45,295 nt of DNA, taken from Methanolapillus africanus (lineage in GTDB: Archaea > Halobacteriota > Methanosarcinia > Methanosarcinales > Methanosarcinaceae). The DNA is taken from assembly GCF_032714475.1 (NCBI RefSeq), contig NZ_JAWDKD010000005.1, positions 1 through 45,295 of the forward strand, written 5' to 3'. Positions within the stretch are counted from its first letter, which is position 1. Every line of letters begins with the position of its first letter. Of the stretch, positions 32,961 through 41,722 are shown piece after piece. The notes beneath the pieces were generated by a model. It made no database searches, was not told the origin of the DNA, and saw nothing but the letters and a program-made list of their open reading frames with translations. Position numbers and translations under genes: made by a program.

Positions 32961-35888
32961 TTACACCTTGAACTTGACCGGGACGTATTTGTTGTACAAA
33001 TAAATCACCGGGATCATCAACAAGGCCAGAATGACCGGCAGCCAAATCCACACATTGCTCAGAGCGCAGTGGTTGGCGTAGATGAAGATGGACGTCGCAA
33101 TGACCAAGACGAGCATGATCGCCAGAATGATCCACCATTTGTTCGGCAAAGCCGCCTTATACTTCTTGTAAAGGAACGCGCTTTGAACCAGTGCCAAAGC
33201 AATCACCAGCAAGAAGACCCACGTGTAGGCAAACGGCGCGCAGCTTTCCTCATTCGGAATGGTGAGCGTGTAAACGCCGCTGTTGTTGGTCAGCGTGTAA
33301 CCGTCAATCGGCGCAATCGTCAAATCGTCATTGACAACAACTTTGATGCTGCCGTCAATCGGCACATAGCCGGCCGGCGCAGATGTTTCAAAGATGGTGT
33401 ACGTCGTGGCGTGCGTCAGGTAGATCTTTTCGGTATGTCCGGATTGGTTGGTGGTGTACACCATTTTCGGATTGAAAGAGCTGCCGTTGGCGTCGCGGAT
33501 TTCAAACGTCGCCGTCAATTTCTTGGATGTATTGGCGCCGTCCACTTTTTCAATGATCAATTGCGTCGTGTTGTTGTCGCTTTCATAACCTTCGGCCACA
33601 GACGGAGGTGTTGTGTTGTCGGTCGGAACAACAGTCGCGTTGCCTTCACTGCCGCCGCCTCCGGGGGAAGCGACTGTGACGGTTGCGGTTGAGTTTTTAA
33701 GAGTGCCGTTTAGTGGATCGTCGTAGTCACCGGATGGTGTCGAATTGTAGTATTCCCAATCTTTGACAACGACCATATTTTTGTAAGTACCCGACGATGT
33801 GTAATCCGTTTCGTAAGTAACAACACTGGATTGACCGGAGCCCAACGCTAAGACGGGCAAAGCACCCGAATTACCATCAATCTCGACACCTGCTTTTTCA
33901 AGCAAATTGCTGCCAATCTTATCGTTGAAAATTGTTAGTTGATTTGTTCCGCCTACTTTGTCATTGACACGATCTAACGTAATCGTGCTATCATATCCGT
34001 TTGTCACAACGATCTTGTAATAAGCCGTACCGCCTTCTTTCGGCAAAGAGATGGATTTCGCCCAGTAGATTCCATCAGTACTGACGTATTTTTGGATGGA
34101 AACAGATCCAATCGGAACTGTTGGCGTATTAAACGGAACATAGTAAATGTTATTCAGGTTTGTGTAAACAGAGATATTTGTTTTGGACTCTATGTGATCC
34201 GGTGCAATGAAACTCACATAACTTCTGTTATCGATGCTGGTGTGTAGGTGATCTCCTTGAACACTGGCTTGTGGTGTAATTTGGTAAGTAATAATGTATT
34301 GTGTCTTAGAGGACGATGTCAATGGAACACCGCTTGAAATCGGATTTGCACCGAGACTGATATTCAATACACCACCGGCATCTGTGAAAGCTGTAGATGA
34401 TGTAACATTAACAGGTGCGTTGCCATCAACAATGCGTTCAATCTTTACAGAGCTAGCGACGTAATCAAACGAGCCATCATTGACCTTGTCGTAGACATAT
34501 AAATCGTCAACAGGCGCCCAGAAGTGTGTTGATGAAGTGACAGCACCAAGCAACAGGGGACCAATGCTGCTGTAATCTGACGGATCAGAATAGTGAGCCG
34601 GACTGCTTGCCAACGTTTTTAATTCTTTAGTGACATTAAAATAGGTCCAGCCGTTTGCCGGCAACCATGATCCGGAATTATCGACGAGTTCAGTACATGC
34701 GGGATAATTAACTGCATCTGTCGTACCAGTTCCGCCAGTATATGGATCTCCAGTTCCACCCTCTGCACAAGTATTTGTCGAATTATACCCTGCAAAACCA
34801 TCATTATTAAAGATAGGATATAGGTGCCCGATTCCCATTACATAAAGAATAGCATTTCCACCGCTCGGATCTTTAATGGAAGTAGCCAAATCTCCAACTT
34901 GATCATGCCATCTCAATACACTCGGCCTGCCACTATTCCATATTACAGCATTGTTGTTACCATGGTCATAACCATAATTTGGATTTCCATCCGTAATCAG
35001 AATAACAACACGATTCTTCTGAGGAATTGCCCCATTTGCATCTGTTGTGGGGATAGTGCCATCCGTCAAAAATTCATTGGCTAACCATAATCCCGACTCT
35101 GTATTCGTACCGCTTCCGACAATTCCTCCGGAGATTTTTTCATTTTGATCTTCTACAGGATTATATGTGGTTGTATTAAGTGCTTGGATTGCCGCTTTAA
35201 ATGTTACAGGATCAACACTTCCATTTACTTTATAATAGTTGTAATTTAAAAGCTTGCCATCATTGGCACTGACCAATATTCCACCACCATCATATACCGG
35301 AGCTGTTGCTCCCCTAAATAACAATCCACCTGTAGGAAGTGGTTCAAAATAATCCGCTTGGAAAGGGATAATAGTAACAGTAGATTCCGGATTTTCGGCC
35401 CAAATCTCCTCTGAAGCATTAACCAGCGCATCGAGAGCGTAATCCATTCGGACTTTTGTTTCTCCCTCAAATTCCATATACCTCTTATTGGTCATGCTGC
35501 TTGTCACGTCAAGAACGATAATGACATCCAGTTTCGGCGGCGGGTTATACGTCAATTCAGCCGGCGTAACATCAACCGTCATTGTAACATCATAATCGGT
35601 GCCGTTCTTCACGACATCTTTATTGATCGTCACCAAATCTGTCAAAGTCGCTTTTTTACCATTCGTCAGATTTCCGTTATCAATAACGGTAATCGTCCCG
35701 GATGCCACAGGTCCGACTAAATCATAACCACTGGATGTCGGATCCGAACATGTATTTGTCATCTGAATAAGTGTGTTTTTGTTCACACCATTATCGTTTA
35801 CAGTGATTGTTCCGGCCGCAGACGCCAACGGCGCGGCCAGGAACAAAAGAACGAAAAATAAAGCTGTTAATTGAAGTGTATTTTTCAT
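32961..35888 (-). CDS. Large VWA + SpaA/Cna-B-like surface protein with three C-terminal membrane helices
   Basis: A 975-residue paralogue of 29832-32531. I use the ATG at 35888 because it gives the signal peptide MKNTLQLTALFFVLLFLAAP then LASAAG; the longer frame upstream has no signal-like start. The VWA metal site is DVTSS (127-131) with VILITDGNPNYGYD later. Near the C-terminal end a prealbumin-like Cna-B/SpaA domain is visible (QLIIEKVDGANTSKKLTATF, then ETSAPAGYVPIDGS). The Gly-rich junction (PGGGGSEGNATVVPTDN) precedes it here. Three membrane helices and YLYNKYVPVKFKV close the protein. Probably an envelope adhesin or structural protein. Confidence 0.82.
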   Translation of the reverse strand: MKNTLQLTALFFVLLFLAAPLASAAGTITVNDNGVNKNTLIQMTNTCSDPTSSGYDLVGPVASGTITVIDNGNLTNGKKATLTDLVTINKDVVKNGTDYDVTMTVDVTPAELTYNPPPKLDVIIVLDVTSSMTNKRYMEFEGETKVRMDYALDALVNASEEIWAENPESTVTIIPFQADYFEPLPTGGLLFRGATAPVYDGGGILVSANDGKLLNYNYYKVNGSVDPVTFKAAIQALNTTTYNPVEDQNEKISGGIVGSGTNTESGLWLANEFLTDGTIPTTDANGAIPQKNRVVILITDGNPNYGYDHGNNNAVIWNSGRPSVLRWHDQVGDLATSIKDPSGGNAILYVMGIGHLYPIFNNDGFAGYNSTNTCAEGGTGDPYTGGTGTTDAVNYPACTELVDNSGSWLPANGWTYFNVTKELKTLASSPAHYSDPSDYSSIGPLLLGAVTSSTHFWAPVDDLYVYDKVNDGSFDYVASSVKIERIVDGNAPVNVTSSTAFTDAGGVLNISLGANPISSGVPLTSSSKTQYIITYQITPQASVQGDHLHTSIDNRSYVSFIAPDHIESKTNISVYTNLNNIYYVPFNTPTVPIGSVSIQKYVSTDGIYWAKSISLPKEGGTAYYKIVVTNGYDSTITLDRVNDKVGGTNQLTIFNDKIGSNLLEKAGVEIDGNSGALPVLALGSGQSSVVTYETDYTSSGTYKNMVVVKDWEYYNSTPSGDYDDPLNGTLKNSTATVTVASPGGGGSEGNATVVPTDNTTPPSVAEGYESDNNTTQLIIEKVDGANTSKKLTATFEIRDANGSSFNPKMVYTTNQSGHTEKIYLTHATTYTIFETSAPAGYVPIDGSIKVVVNDDLTIAPIDGYTLTNNSGVYTLTIPNEESCAPFAYTWVFLLVIALALVQSAFLYKKYKAALPNKWWIILAIMLVLVIATSIFIYANHCALSNVWIWLPVILALLMIPVIYLYNKYVPVKFKV

Positions 35889-36476
35889 TGTGTCAACCCA
35901 CAGTTTTGACGTTGTTAAGAAATTTTGAATATTTTTTGATAAATGATAATTTATTTTGAGAATGCCTTTTTTAGAACAAATGTTCAAATAATAACATTTC
36001 ACCAGAGTATATAATATTATCTCAAACATATTGGTAGTTGATTCGTATAATTGCCAAGTTTCAAAAATATATAAATGATAATATAAATAGTTCGATATCA
36101 GAAAAAAGAAAATTGATCAGAAAAAGGAAAAGATTAAATGAAGCAGACCAAATCTGCCAAAACGAAAACAAGATCAAAATTAAATCATCGTTGAGAATGA
36201 GAGTATATTAATCATATCTATCTCATAAATATGTTTTTCATACTATGGTTCTCATACTATGTGTCTCATTCATATGTATTTCATTCATATGTGTCTCATT
36301 CATATGTTTTCATACATTGAATAATTTTGAAGATTAAATGTAAACCGTTTCATTTGAATACATGAAACGAGTTGACGTTAAGGTTAACAATATCATCCCT
36401 GATAATTTTTAATATTTGGGATTCAATGATTACATTTATTAACAATAACAAAACTGTATAATTTGAGGTTATAAAA
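35889..36476 (+). promoter_or_regulatory. Long upstream region of gdhA with tandem repeats and a dyad
   Basis: About six 14-15 bp tandem units of the type CATTCATATGTGTCT (36226-36314) are followed by the inverted repeat CGTTTCAT-N8-ATGAAACG (36346-36369), roughly 110-130 bp before the start codon. Glutamate dehydrogenase expression usually responds to nitrogen status, so these are candidate regulator sites. A T/A-rich stretch at 36400-36440 may include the TATA box. The left part carries the VWA gene promoter on the other strand. Confidence 0.5.
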
Positions 36477-37820
36477 ATGGACGCTAAAAATTACGTCGAA
36501 ACGGTTTTGGAAGAAGTTAAGCGCCGAAACCCCGGAGAAACTGAATTCCACAACGCTGTTGCCGAAGTGCTTCACTCTTTAACGCCGGTCTTTGAGAAAA
36601 GAACGGATTTAATGGACGCCGCCATCCTGGAAAGAATTGTCGAGCCCGAGCGCGCGATTTCCTTCCGTGTCCCGTGGATGGACGACGCCGGAAAAATCCA
36701 TGTCAACCGCGGTTTCCGCGTTCAGTTCAACGGCGCGATCGGACCCTACAAAGGCGGACTCCGCTTCCACCCGTCCGTGAACCAAAGCATTATCAAATTC
36801 CTTGGATTTGAACAAACTTTCAAGAATTCCCTCACCGGCCTGCCCATGGGCGGCGGAAAAGGCGGTTCGGACTTTGACCCGAAAGGCAAAACCGACGCTG
36901 AGGTCATGCGCTTCTGTCAAAGCTTTATGTCTGAATTGTACAAACACATCGGCCCCGATGTGGACGTTCCGGCCGGCGACATCGGTGTCGGCGGACGTGA
37001 AATCGGCTACATGTACGGCATGTACCGCAAATTATCCAACTCCAGCAGCCAAGGCGTGCTGACCGGAAAAGGCCTGACGTTCGGCGGCAGTCTCGGACGC
37101 ACCCCCGCCACCGGTTACGGTCTCCTTTATTTCACCAACGAAATGGTGAAGGACAAAGGCGAATCCATGAAAGGAAAGACGGTTGCCATCTCCGGTTCCG
37201 GAAACGTGGCCACCTACGCCATTGAAAAAGCGCAAGAGATGGGCGCCAAAGTCGTCACCTGCAGCGACTCCGCCGGATATATTTATTGTAAAGACGGCGT
37301 TGATTTGGAAGCCGTCAAACAAATCAAAGAAGTCGAGCGCCTCAGAATTAAAGAATACGTCAACCGCTGCGGCGGCGAGTATTTCGAAGGCTGCGCCAAC
37401 ATTTGGGACGTGAAATGCGATGTCGCATTGCCCTGCGCCACCCAAAACGAATTAGACTTGGCGGCCGCTCAAAAATTGATCCAAAACGGCGTAAAATACG
37501 TCGTGGAAGGCGCCAACATGCCCTGTTCCTTAGACGCCATGAAAGCGTTCATCGACGCCGGCGTTTACTTCGGACCCGCCAAAGCCGCCAATGCCGGCGG
37601 TGTGGCCTGCTCCGGTTTGGAAATGACGCAAAACGCGCTCCGGTTGAGCTGGTCCTTTGAAGAAGTCGACGAAAGACTCCAAGGCATCATGAAAAACATT
37701 TTCAAGAACGCCAAGAAGTCCGCCGACGAATACGGCTACAAAGACAATCTCGTGGTCGGCGCCAACATCGCCGGTTTCATGAAAGTCGCCACCGCTATGA
37801 TGGGACAAGGTTTAATTTAA
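36477..37820 (+). CDS. gdhA: NADP-type glutamate dehydrogenase
   Basis: Assimilates ammonium by reducing 2-oxoglutarate to glutamate. The 447-residue length and sequence match the hexameric small-subunit (bacterial-type) family. Motifs: FRVQFNGAIGPYKGGLRFHP (near 80), the catalytic lysine loop LPMGGGKGGSDFDP (near 122-135), DVPAGDIGVGGREIGYMYG (near 163-181), the Rossmann segment GSGNVATYAIEKA (near 240) and ANAGGVACSGLEMTQN. The ATG follows GAGGT by seven bases. A 9-bp-stem terminator and a GC-rich box follow. Confidence 0.94.
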   Translation: MDAKNYVETVLEEVKRRNPGETEFHNAVAEVLHSLTPVFEKRTDLMDAAILERIVEPERAISFRVPWMDDAGKIHVNRGFRVQFNGAIGPYKGGLRFHPSVNQSIIKFLGFEQTFKNSLTGLPMGGGKGGSDFDPKGKTDAEVMRFCQSFMSELYKHIGPDVDVPAGDIGVGGREIGYMYGMYRKLSNSSSQGVLTGKGLTFGGSLGRTPATGYGLLYFTNEMVKDKGESMKGKTVAISGSGNVATYAIEKAQEMGAKVVTCSDSAGYIYCKDGVDLEAVKQIKEVERLRIKEYVNRCGGEYFEGCANIWDVKCDVALPCATQNELDLAAAQKLIQNGVKYVVEGANMPCSLDAMKAFIDAGVYFGPAKAANAGGVACSGLEMTQNALRLSWSFEEVDERLQGIMKNIFKNAKKSADEYGYKDNLVVGANIAGFMKVATAMMGQGLI

Positions 37821-37837
37821 AATCAATCAACCGAATC

Positions 37838-37870
37838 GGAAAAGAATATTTCTTTTCCTTTTTTCTTTTT
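37838..37870 (+). terminator. Terminator hairpin after gdhA
   Basis: GGAAAAGAA-TAT-TTCTTTTCC (37838-37858) followed by TTTTTTCTTTTTTTC. Confidence 0.75.
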
Positions 37871-37920
37871 TTCAATTTTTTTCTTTCTTTGCGTTTTTTG
37901 CTTGTTTTGTTTTGGTTTTT

Positions 37921-37957
37921 GGCGGGCGGCATGCGCGCGCGTTAAGCAGCACGTTTT
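37921..37957 (+). repeat. Dispersed GC-rich downstream box, copy 8
   Basis: GGCGGGCGGCATGCGCGCGC then GTTAAGCAGCACGTTTTCG, directly after the polypyrimidine tract behind gdhA. The remaining spacer to 38166 is AT-rich and holds the promoter and AAGGAGG of the next gene. Confidence 0.7.
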
Positions 37958-38166
37958 CGCAGAAATTTCAAACCAAGCAGCCGGCTTAAACAAAAAAATA
38001 CCGAATTTCACCTTTTTGGAAATATATAATAGATAGCCGCAGGCATTATTTCGGAACCAACATCGGCAAAAAAATACAAAAGAATAAATACTTCCCCCAA
38101 ATATTTCTGATTATTAAACTTTCAAAGCCGGCTGAAGTTTAATGCACGAAATAAGGAGGAAAGAAA

Positions 38167-38544
38167 ATGGCGATTGAACTTGAATTATCAAATATGCCTG
38201 CCGATTTAAAACTGAAATCGGTTTTAAGCGAACTGCAAAAAGACACGCAATTCTTTGTGAAAGATGTCGATCAGATTTGGTTTTATTATTCCAAAAAACC
38301 GAATTTTTCTGAGATTTTATGGTACGTCACCCGCGCCGTCAAAGAAAAATACGGGCCGCGGTTGTTGGGACAAATGAAAATCGAAGTGGAATATGATTGT
38401 CACTTTTTGGAGATTCAGATTCCGATTGCAGAGAGTGGCATCGAACTGAGTGATGAAATGATCGGCATTTGTGAAGAAGCACGAAGAATGTACGGAACGA
38501 CAGCAAGTTGCTTTTTTTTGATTACACAATATGAAAAATATTGA
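38167..38544 (+). CDS. Hypothetical protein paired with a HEPN-domain gene
   Basis: An unrecognised 125-residue alpha/beta protein (KDVDQIWFYYSKKPNFSEIL, then RAVKEKYGPRLLGQMKIEVE) with no signal peptide. AAGGAGG upstream gives a strong start. Its stop codon lies inside the Shine-Dalgarno of the next gene (TTGAGGT), so the two are translationally coupled. It occupies the place where the partner of a HEPN protein is often found, but I see no nucleotidyltransferase GSxxxG...DxD motif. Confidence 0.7.
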   Translation: MAIELELSNMPADLKLKSVLSELQKDTQFFVKDVDQIWFYYSKKPNFSEILWYVTRAVKEKYGPRLLGQMKIEVEYDCHFLEIQIPIAESGIELSDEMIGICEEARRMYGTTASCFFLITQYEKY

Positions 38545-38554
38545 GGTAAAAACG

Positions 38555-38968
38555 ATGAAAAAAGAAACAAACGCGAAAAAAGAAAATGAATTTAAACCGA
38601 TTCATTTTTTGCACATGGCCAAATATTTATTTAAAATAGCCCAAAATGATTACCCCATGCCTGATTCCGCTTACAGGACAGCAATTGGAAGAGCTTACTA
38701 CGCCGCGTTTTTGGAAGCAAGAATTTACGCATCTGAAAACATGAATTTCGTCTGCTCAAAAACCGGAAAAGATCATACGAATTTAGCTGATTTTTATAAA
38801 AATTCGAAAGATGGCACGATTCGATATATCGGCGAGTATTTGTTTAAATTGAAAAAATGGAGAACGATCAGTGATTATGACATACCGGCAGAATTCAAAA
38901 TGCCAATTAAAGAACAAGCAAAAGACGCGATTACGCATTCCATGAAAATATTTTCAAAACTCAATTAA
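38555..38968 (+). CDS. HEPN-domain protein
   Basis: A 137-residue helical protein. The segment AYRTAIGRAYYAAFLEARIY (near 46-65) and the later LKKWRTISDYDIPAEF (R..xDYD, near 105-120) are the two conserved helices of the HEPN superfamily. The strict R-x4-6-H RNase motif is not clear: the Arg is followed by TISDYD without His. I place the start at 38555, after GAGGT with eight-base spacing; a start at 38531 would overlap the upstream gene. With its coupled neighbour it could be a toxin-antitoxin, defence or nucleotide-handling pair. Confidence 0.72.
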   Translation: MKKETNAKKENEFKPIHFLHMAKYLFKIAQNDYPMPDSAYRTAIGRAYYAAFLEARIYASENMNFVCSKTGKDHTNLADFYKNSKDGTIRYIGEYLFKLKKWRTISDYDIPAEFKMPIKEQAKDAITHSMKIFSKLN

Positions 38969-39078
38969 TTACGTTTCAGTTAAAAATGCCTTCTCATAAC
39001 ATAAACATTCATTCTAAAAAACGATTACAGCTCCAACTTTATTCGTCATTTTTATTCATAATTGAAAACAATTGACCC

Positions 39079-40620
39079 TTACAGCCATCTCGGCCAAGGA
39101 ACGCCAAACGATTTCACCATGCTTGCCACTTCATCATGAACCGGCTTGTCTATTTTCAACAAAATCAAACCGTACAAGAGCCCGCCGGCCGTAAAAACGA
39201 CAAGCAGCCAAGGAATGTTTGAAACCGGGATGAAATACGTGACCGTCAGCAGGAATGCGCACATAATAAGGGACGCTGCAACCATTTTGGCGGCCGATTT
39301 CCAGTTGTATGACACCGGAATCACTTTTTTGAGGAAGAGGTACGATAAAACCGAGTTGAGGGTCATGGCAATAATCGTGGCGATTGCTGCGCCTTCCATA
39401 CCGTAGTCCGGAATCAAAACCGCGTTGAGAACAATGTTTGCCAAAATGCCGGCGGCAATGGACAGGAACGCGAATTTCGGGTGGCTGACGGCGTTGAGGC
39501 AAATGCCTTGCAGATACATAAAAACGGTAATGACTTGAATAAACGACAGCAAGTAAAGCGGAACGACGCCCGGCATGTAAGCTGCTCCGTAAAAAAGGGA
39601 AATGAAATCGGACCCGAGAACCAAAAAGCTGAAAAAGATCGGAATCGCCAACATCAGAGAAATGTTCGTCCCCACCTGTAGACCGATTGTAATTTCTTTG
39701 ATTTGGCCGTTTTCATTCCAGGCGCTGAATTTCGGATACAGGACCGCTTTCATCGAGATGGCGGCCAGCCCGGCCAGCATGGAAAACTGGTAAACGATCC
39801 GGTAAATACCGGCTTCGGTTTCACCCAGATATTCACCGATGAATACGACGTCGATATTTTGATAGACCAGATAGCAGCTCATCACTAAAAAGATGAGAAC
39901 GGCGTAGGTCAACAAGCGCTTAAAAATATCTTTGGAGAATGTCACCAGCTTCAAACTCGTGTAGAATTGTGCGAAAACGGCGGCCGCAATCATACCGGCC
40001 AAAAATCCGCCCATCAGTCCGAATGAATGGTATCCGAGCCAGACGAAAACAATTTGGAACAGGGAACGGACCGCCGTATTCAAGAAAAGCGACACTTGAA
40101 ACGCGTTGACTTTGCCGTCGCTGTACGCCGCGTAAATCCGGCTGTTGTAGAAATAATCGATCAGCAGGGCGGCGATAATCCACCAGAGGATACCGGTTTT
40201 AACAATGGTGGATTCCGGAAACAGGACCGACGAGATGAGCAGCAGCGCAACGACCAGCATCAAATAAACCAGACGCAAGACCATGGACGCCGAATAATAT
40301 TCGTTTTTCGTCCGGCCTTCGCTAATGAGTTTGACGCCGGCTTCACCGATTCCGCTTTCGGAAAACAGGTAAAACAGCGCGTTGTAAGAGAAAAATAAAA
40401 AGTAAACGCCGACAATCGATGGGTCGACCGTCCTTGTAAAATAAATCGTGCTTAGAAACCCGATGGCTGTCAAACCGAATTGGGAAATCAGCGACACGAG
40501 CGATTGAGTCCGAAGCGTTTGTGAACGCTTGGAAGCGTCGTCGCGGCCGGAACCGCCGCTTTGACCTCTGTTTTTGTCTCTGTTTCCGAAATTCGAAAAA
40601 ATGTCTGCCGTCTGAGCCAT
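39079..40620 (-). CDS. Polysaccharide flippase (Wzx/MATE-like)
   Basis: A 513-residue integral membrane protein with about 14 predicted helices, matching the oligosaccharide/polysaccharide exporter family that flips lipid-linked glycans. After a soluble 45-residue N-terminus (Gly/Asp/Arg-rich, with RDKNRGQSGGSGRDD) the first helices show LVSLISQFGLTAIGFLSTIY then FTRTVDPSIVGVYFLFFSYN, the typical opening of the family. LYGLILLKIDKPVHDEVASM near the end is also typical. Its location close to aglB suggests a role in the N-glycan or S-layer glycan pathway. A Lys-codon-rich (A-rich) stretch lies just upstream. Confidence 0.85.
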   Translation of the reverse strand: MAQTADIFSNFGNRDKNRGQSGGSGRDDASKRSQTLRTQSLVSLISQFGLTAIGFLSTIYFTRTVDPSIVGVYFLFFSYNALFYLFSESGIGEAGVKLISEGRTKNEYYSASMVLRLVYLMLVVALLLISSVLFPESTIVKTGILWWIIAALLIDYFYNSRIYAAYSDGKVNAFQVSLFLNTAVRSLFQIVFVWLGYHSFGLMGGFLAGMIAAAVFAQFYTSLKLVTFSKDIFKRLLTYAVLIFLVMSCYLVYQNIDVVFIGEYLGETEAGIYRIVYQFSMLAGLAAISMKAVLYPKFSAWNENGQIKEITIGLQVGTNISLMLAIPIFFSFLVLGSDFISLFYGAAYMPGVVPLYLLSFIQVITVFMYLQGICLNAVSHPKFAFLSIAAGILANIVLNAVLIPDYGMEGAAIATIIAMTLNSVLSYLFLKKVIPVSYNWKSAAKMVAASLIMCAFLLTVTYFIPVSNIPWLLVVFTAGGLLYGLILLKIDKPVHDEVASMVKSFGVPWPRWL

Positions 40621-40843
40621 CCATTTTTAAACCGCCGTGAAGGTATTTAACAGTTGGGGATTGCTGCCGGCAAAAAGGAAAGTCAAAAGAAATCAAGCAG
40701 AAGTCAAAGGAATGGAAAAGGAAACAAAAGAATGGACAAGGATGAAAAAAATAAAAAAGATGAAAAAGATGGAAAAGATGGAAAAGGCGGGAAAAAAGAA
40801 ATCAAAAAAATAGAAACGGAAGTCAAAAGAATGTAAAAACAAA

Positions 40844-41580
40844 GGGTCACGATAAGAACAACCAAATAAAATGGTGTTCAAATCATGATCATGCAGATGA
40901 AAAACAAATACATTTACCGTTCTAAAATTTCTGAATCCAAATTTCGGCAAATTGTGAAGCTTTTTGCCTTAGATCTGGATGCAACCCAAATATCCCAAAT
41001 TGTTGGTTTAAGTCGGGTTACCATCAACCGATATTTGATGGCAATCCGCGAGCGGATTGCCGAATATTGTGAATTGGAATCTCCTTTTCAGGGAGAAGTT
41101 GAAGTTGATGAGTCTTACTTTGGCCCAAAACGTGTAAAGGGAAAGAGAGGACGCGGTGCCGGCAGCAAAACAATCGTATTTGGATTAGTAAAACGGCAAG
41201 GGAAGGTTTACACGGAAATCGTTCCGGATTGTTCCAAATCAACATTACAGTCAATCATTAAAGGAAAAGTTGAGCCGGATAGTGTTATTTACTCTGACAA
41301 CTGGCACGGATATGATGGATTGGTTGATGTGGGATATGATAAACACTATCGTGTGGACCATGGAAAAGATGAATTTGTCAATGGAAAATCCCATATTAAT
41401 GGGATTGAAGGATTCTGGGGTTTTTCTAAAACCAGAATGAGTAAGTACAGAGGGATTGATAAAAGATATTTTAATCTTTACTTAAAAGAATGTGAATTTA
41501 GGTACAATTATAGGAATGAGAATTTATATCTGAAAATCCTGGAAATTATCAGAGAAAATCCTCTATTCTTATCATGACCC
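40844..41580 (+). mobile_element. Intact IS1595-family insertion sequence with 8-bp target duplication
   Basis: A 737-bp element with terminal inverted repeats starting GGGTCACGATAAGAACA on the left (40844-40860) and, read inward, GGGTCATGATAAGAATA on the right (41564-41580). The flanks AAAACAAA at 40836-40843 and 41581-41588 are an exact 8-bp duplication, the usual size for this family. It carries one intact transposase gene. Confidence 0.93.
40885..41577 (+). CDS. IS1595-family (ISXO2-like) transposase
   Basis: A 230-residue DDE transposase. An N-terminal helix-turn-helix (ATQISQIVGLSRVTINRYL, near 33-51) precedes the catalytic domain with EVDESYFG (first Asp, near 73), IYSDNWHGYD (second Asp, near 133) and HINGIEGFWGFSKTRMSKYR (family signature with Glu, near 172). 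It has the full length of short IS1595 transposases without the N-terminal zinc ribbon. The TGA lies inside the right inverted repeat. Several in-frame ATGs occur at the start (40885, 40891, 40897). Confidence 0.92.
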   Translation: MIMQMKNKYIYRSKISESKFRQIVKLFALDLDATQISQIVGLSRVTINRYLMAIRERIAEYCELESPFQGEVEVDESYFGPKRVKGKRGRGAGSKTIVFGLVKRQGKVYTEIVPDCSKSTLQSIIKGKVEPDSVIYSDNWHGYDGLVDVGYDKHYRVDHGKDEFVNGKSHINGIEGFWGFSKTRMSKYRGIDKRYFNLYLKECEFRYNYRNENLYLKILEIIRENPLFLS

Positions 41581-41722
41581 AAAACAAATTCGTAGAGAAT
41601 AAATAGAATTAAATAACTTGCCTGAATATTGGCTTTTTATTTGGAGTTTGACTTCATATTGTTTTTATTTTTTATTTTATTGGTTTAATTTTAATCATAC
41701 CAATGATTTGAGAGGTATAAAA

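Noticed and set aside
32946..33692. Long plus-strand reading frame opposite the second VWA gene
   Set aside because: Shadow of the well-supported minus-strand gene; composition rich in Arg/Gln/His with no recognisable motif.
37990..38160. tRNA or riboswitch in the gdhA downstream spacer and elsewhere in the spacers
   Set aside because: I looked for cloverleaf arms and a T-loop GTTCRA pattern in the spacers and found none that fold; no RNA gene is claimed in this window.
40730..40836. Small Lys/Asp-rich protein upstream of the IS
   Set aside because: Simple A-rich low-complexity DNA like other purine-rich spacers here; no ribosome-binding site, and it lies in the leader of the leftward flippase gene.
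41618..41722. N-terminal extension of AglB from an upstream TTG
   Set aside because: The segment is AT-rich with an aromatic, non-family sequence, and a good GAGGT sits before the later TTG at 41723.
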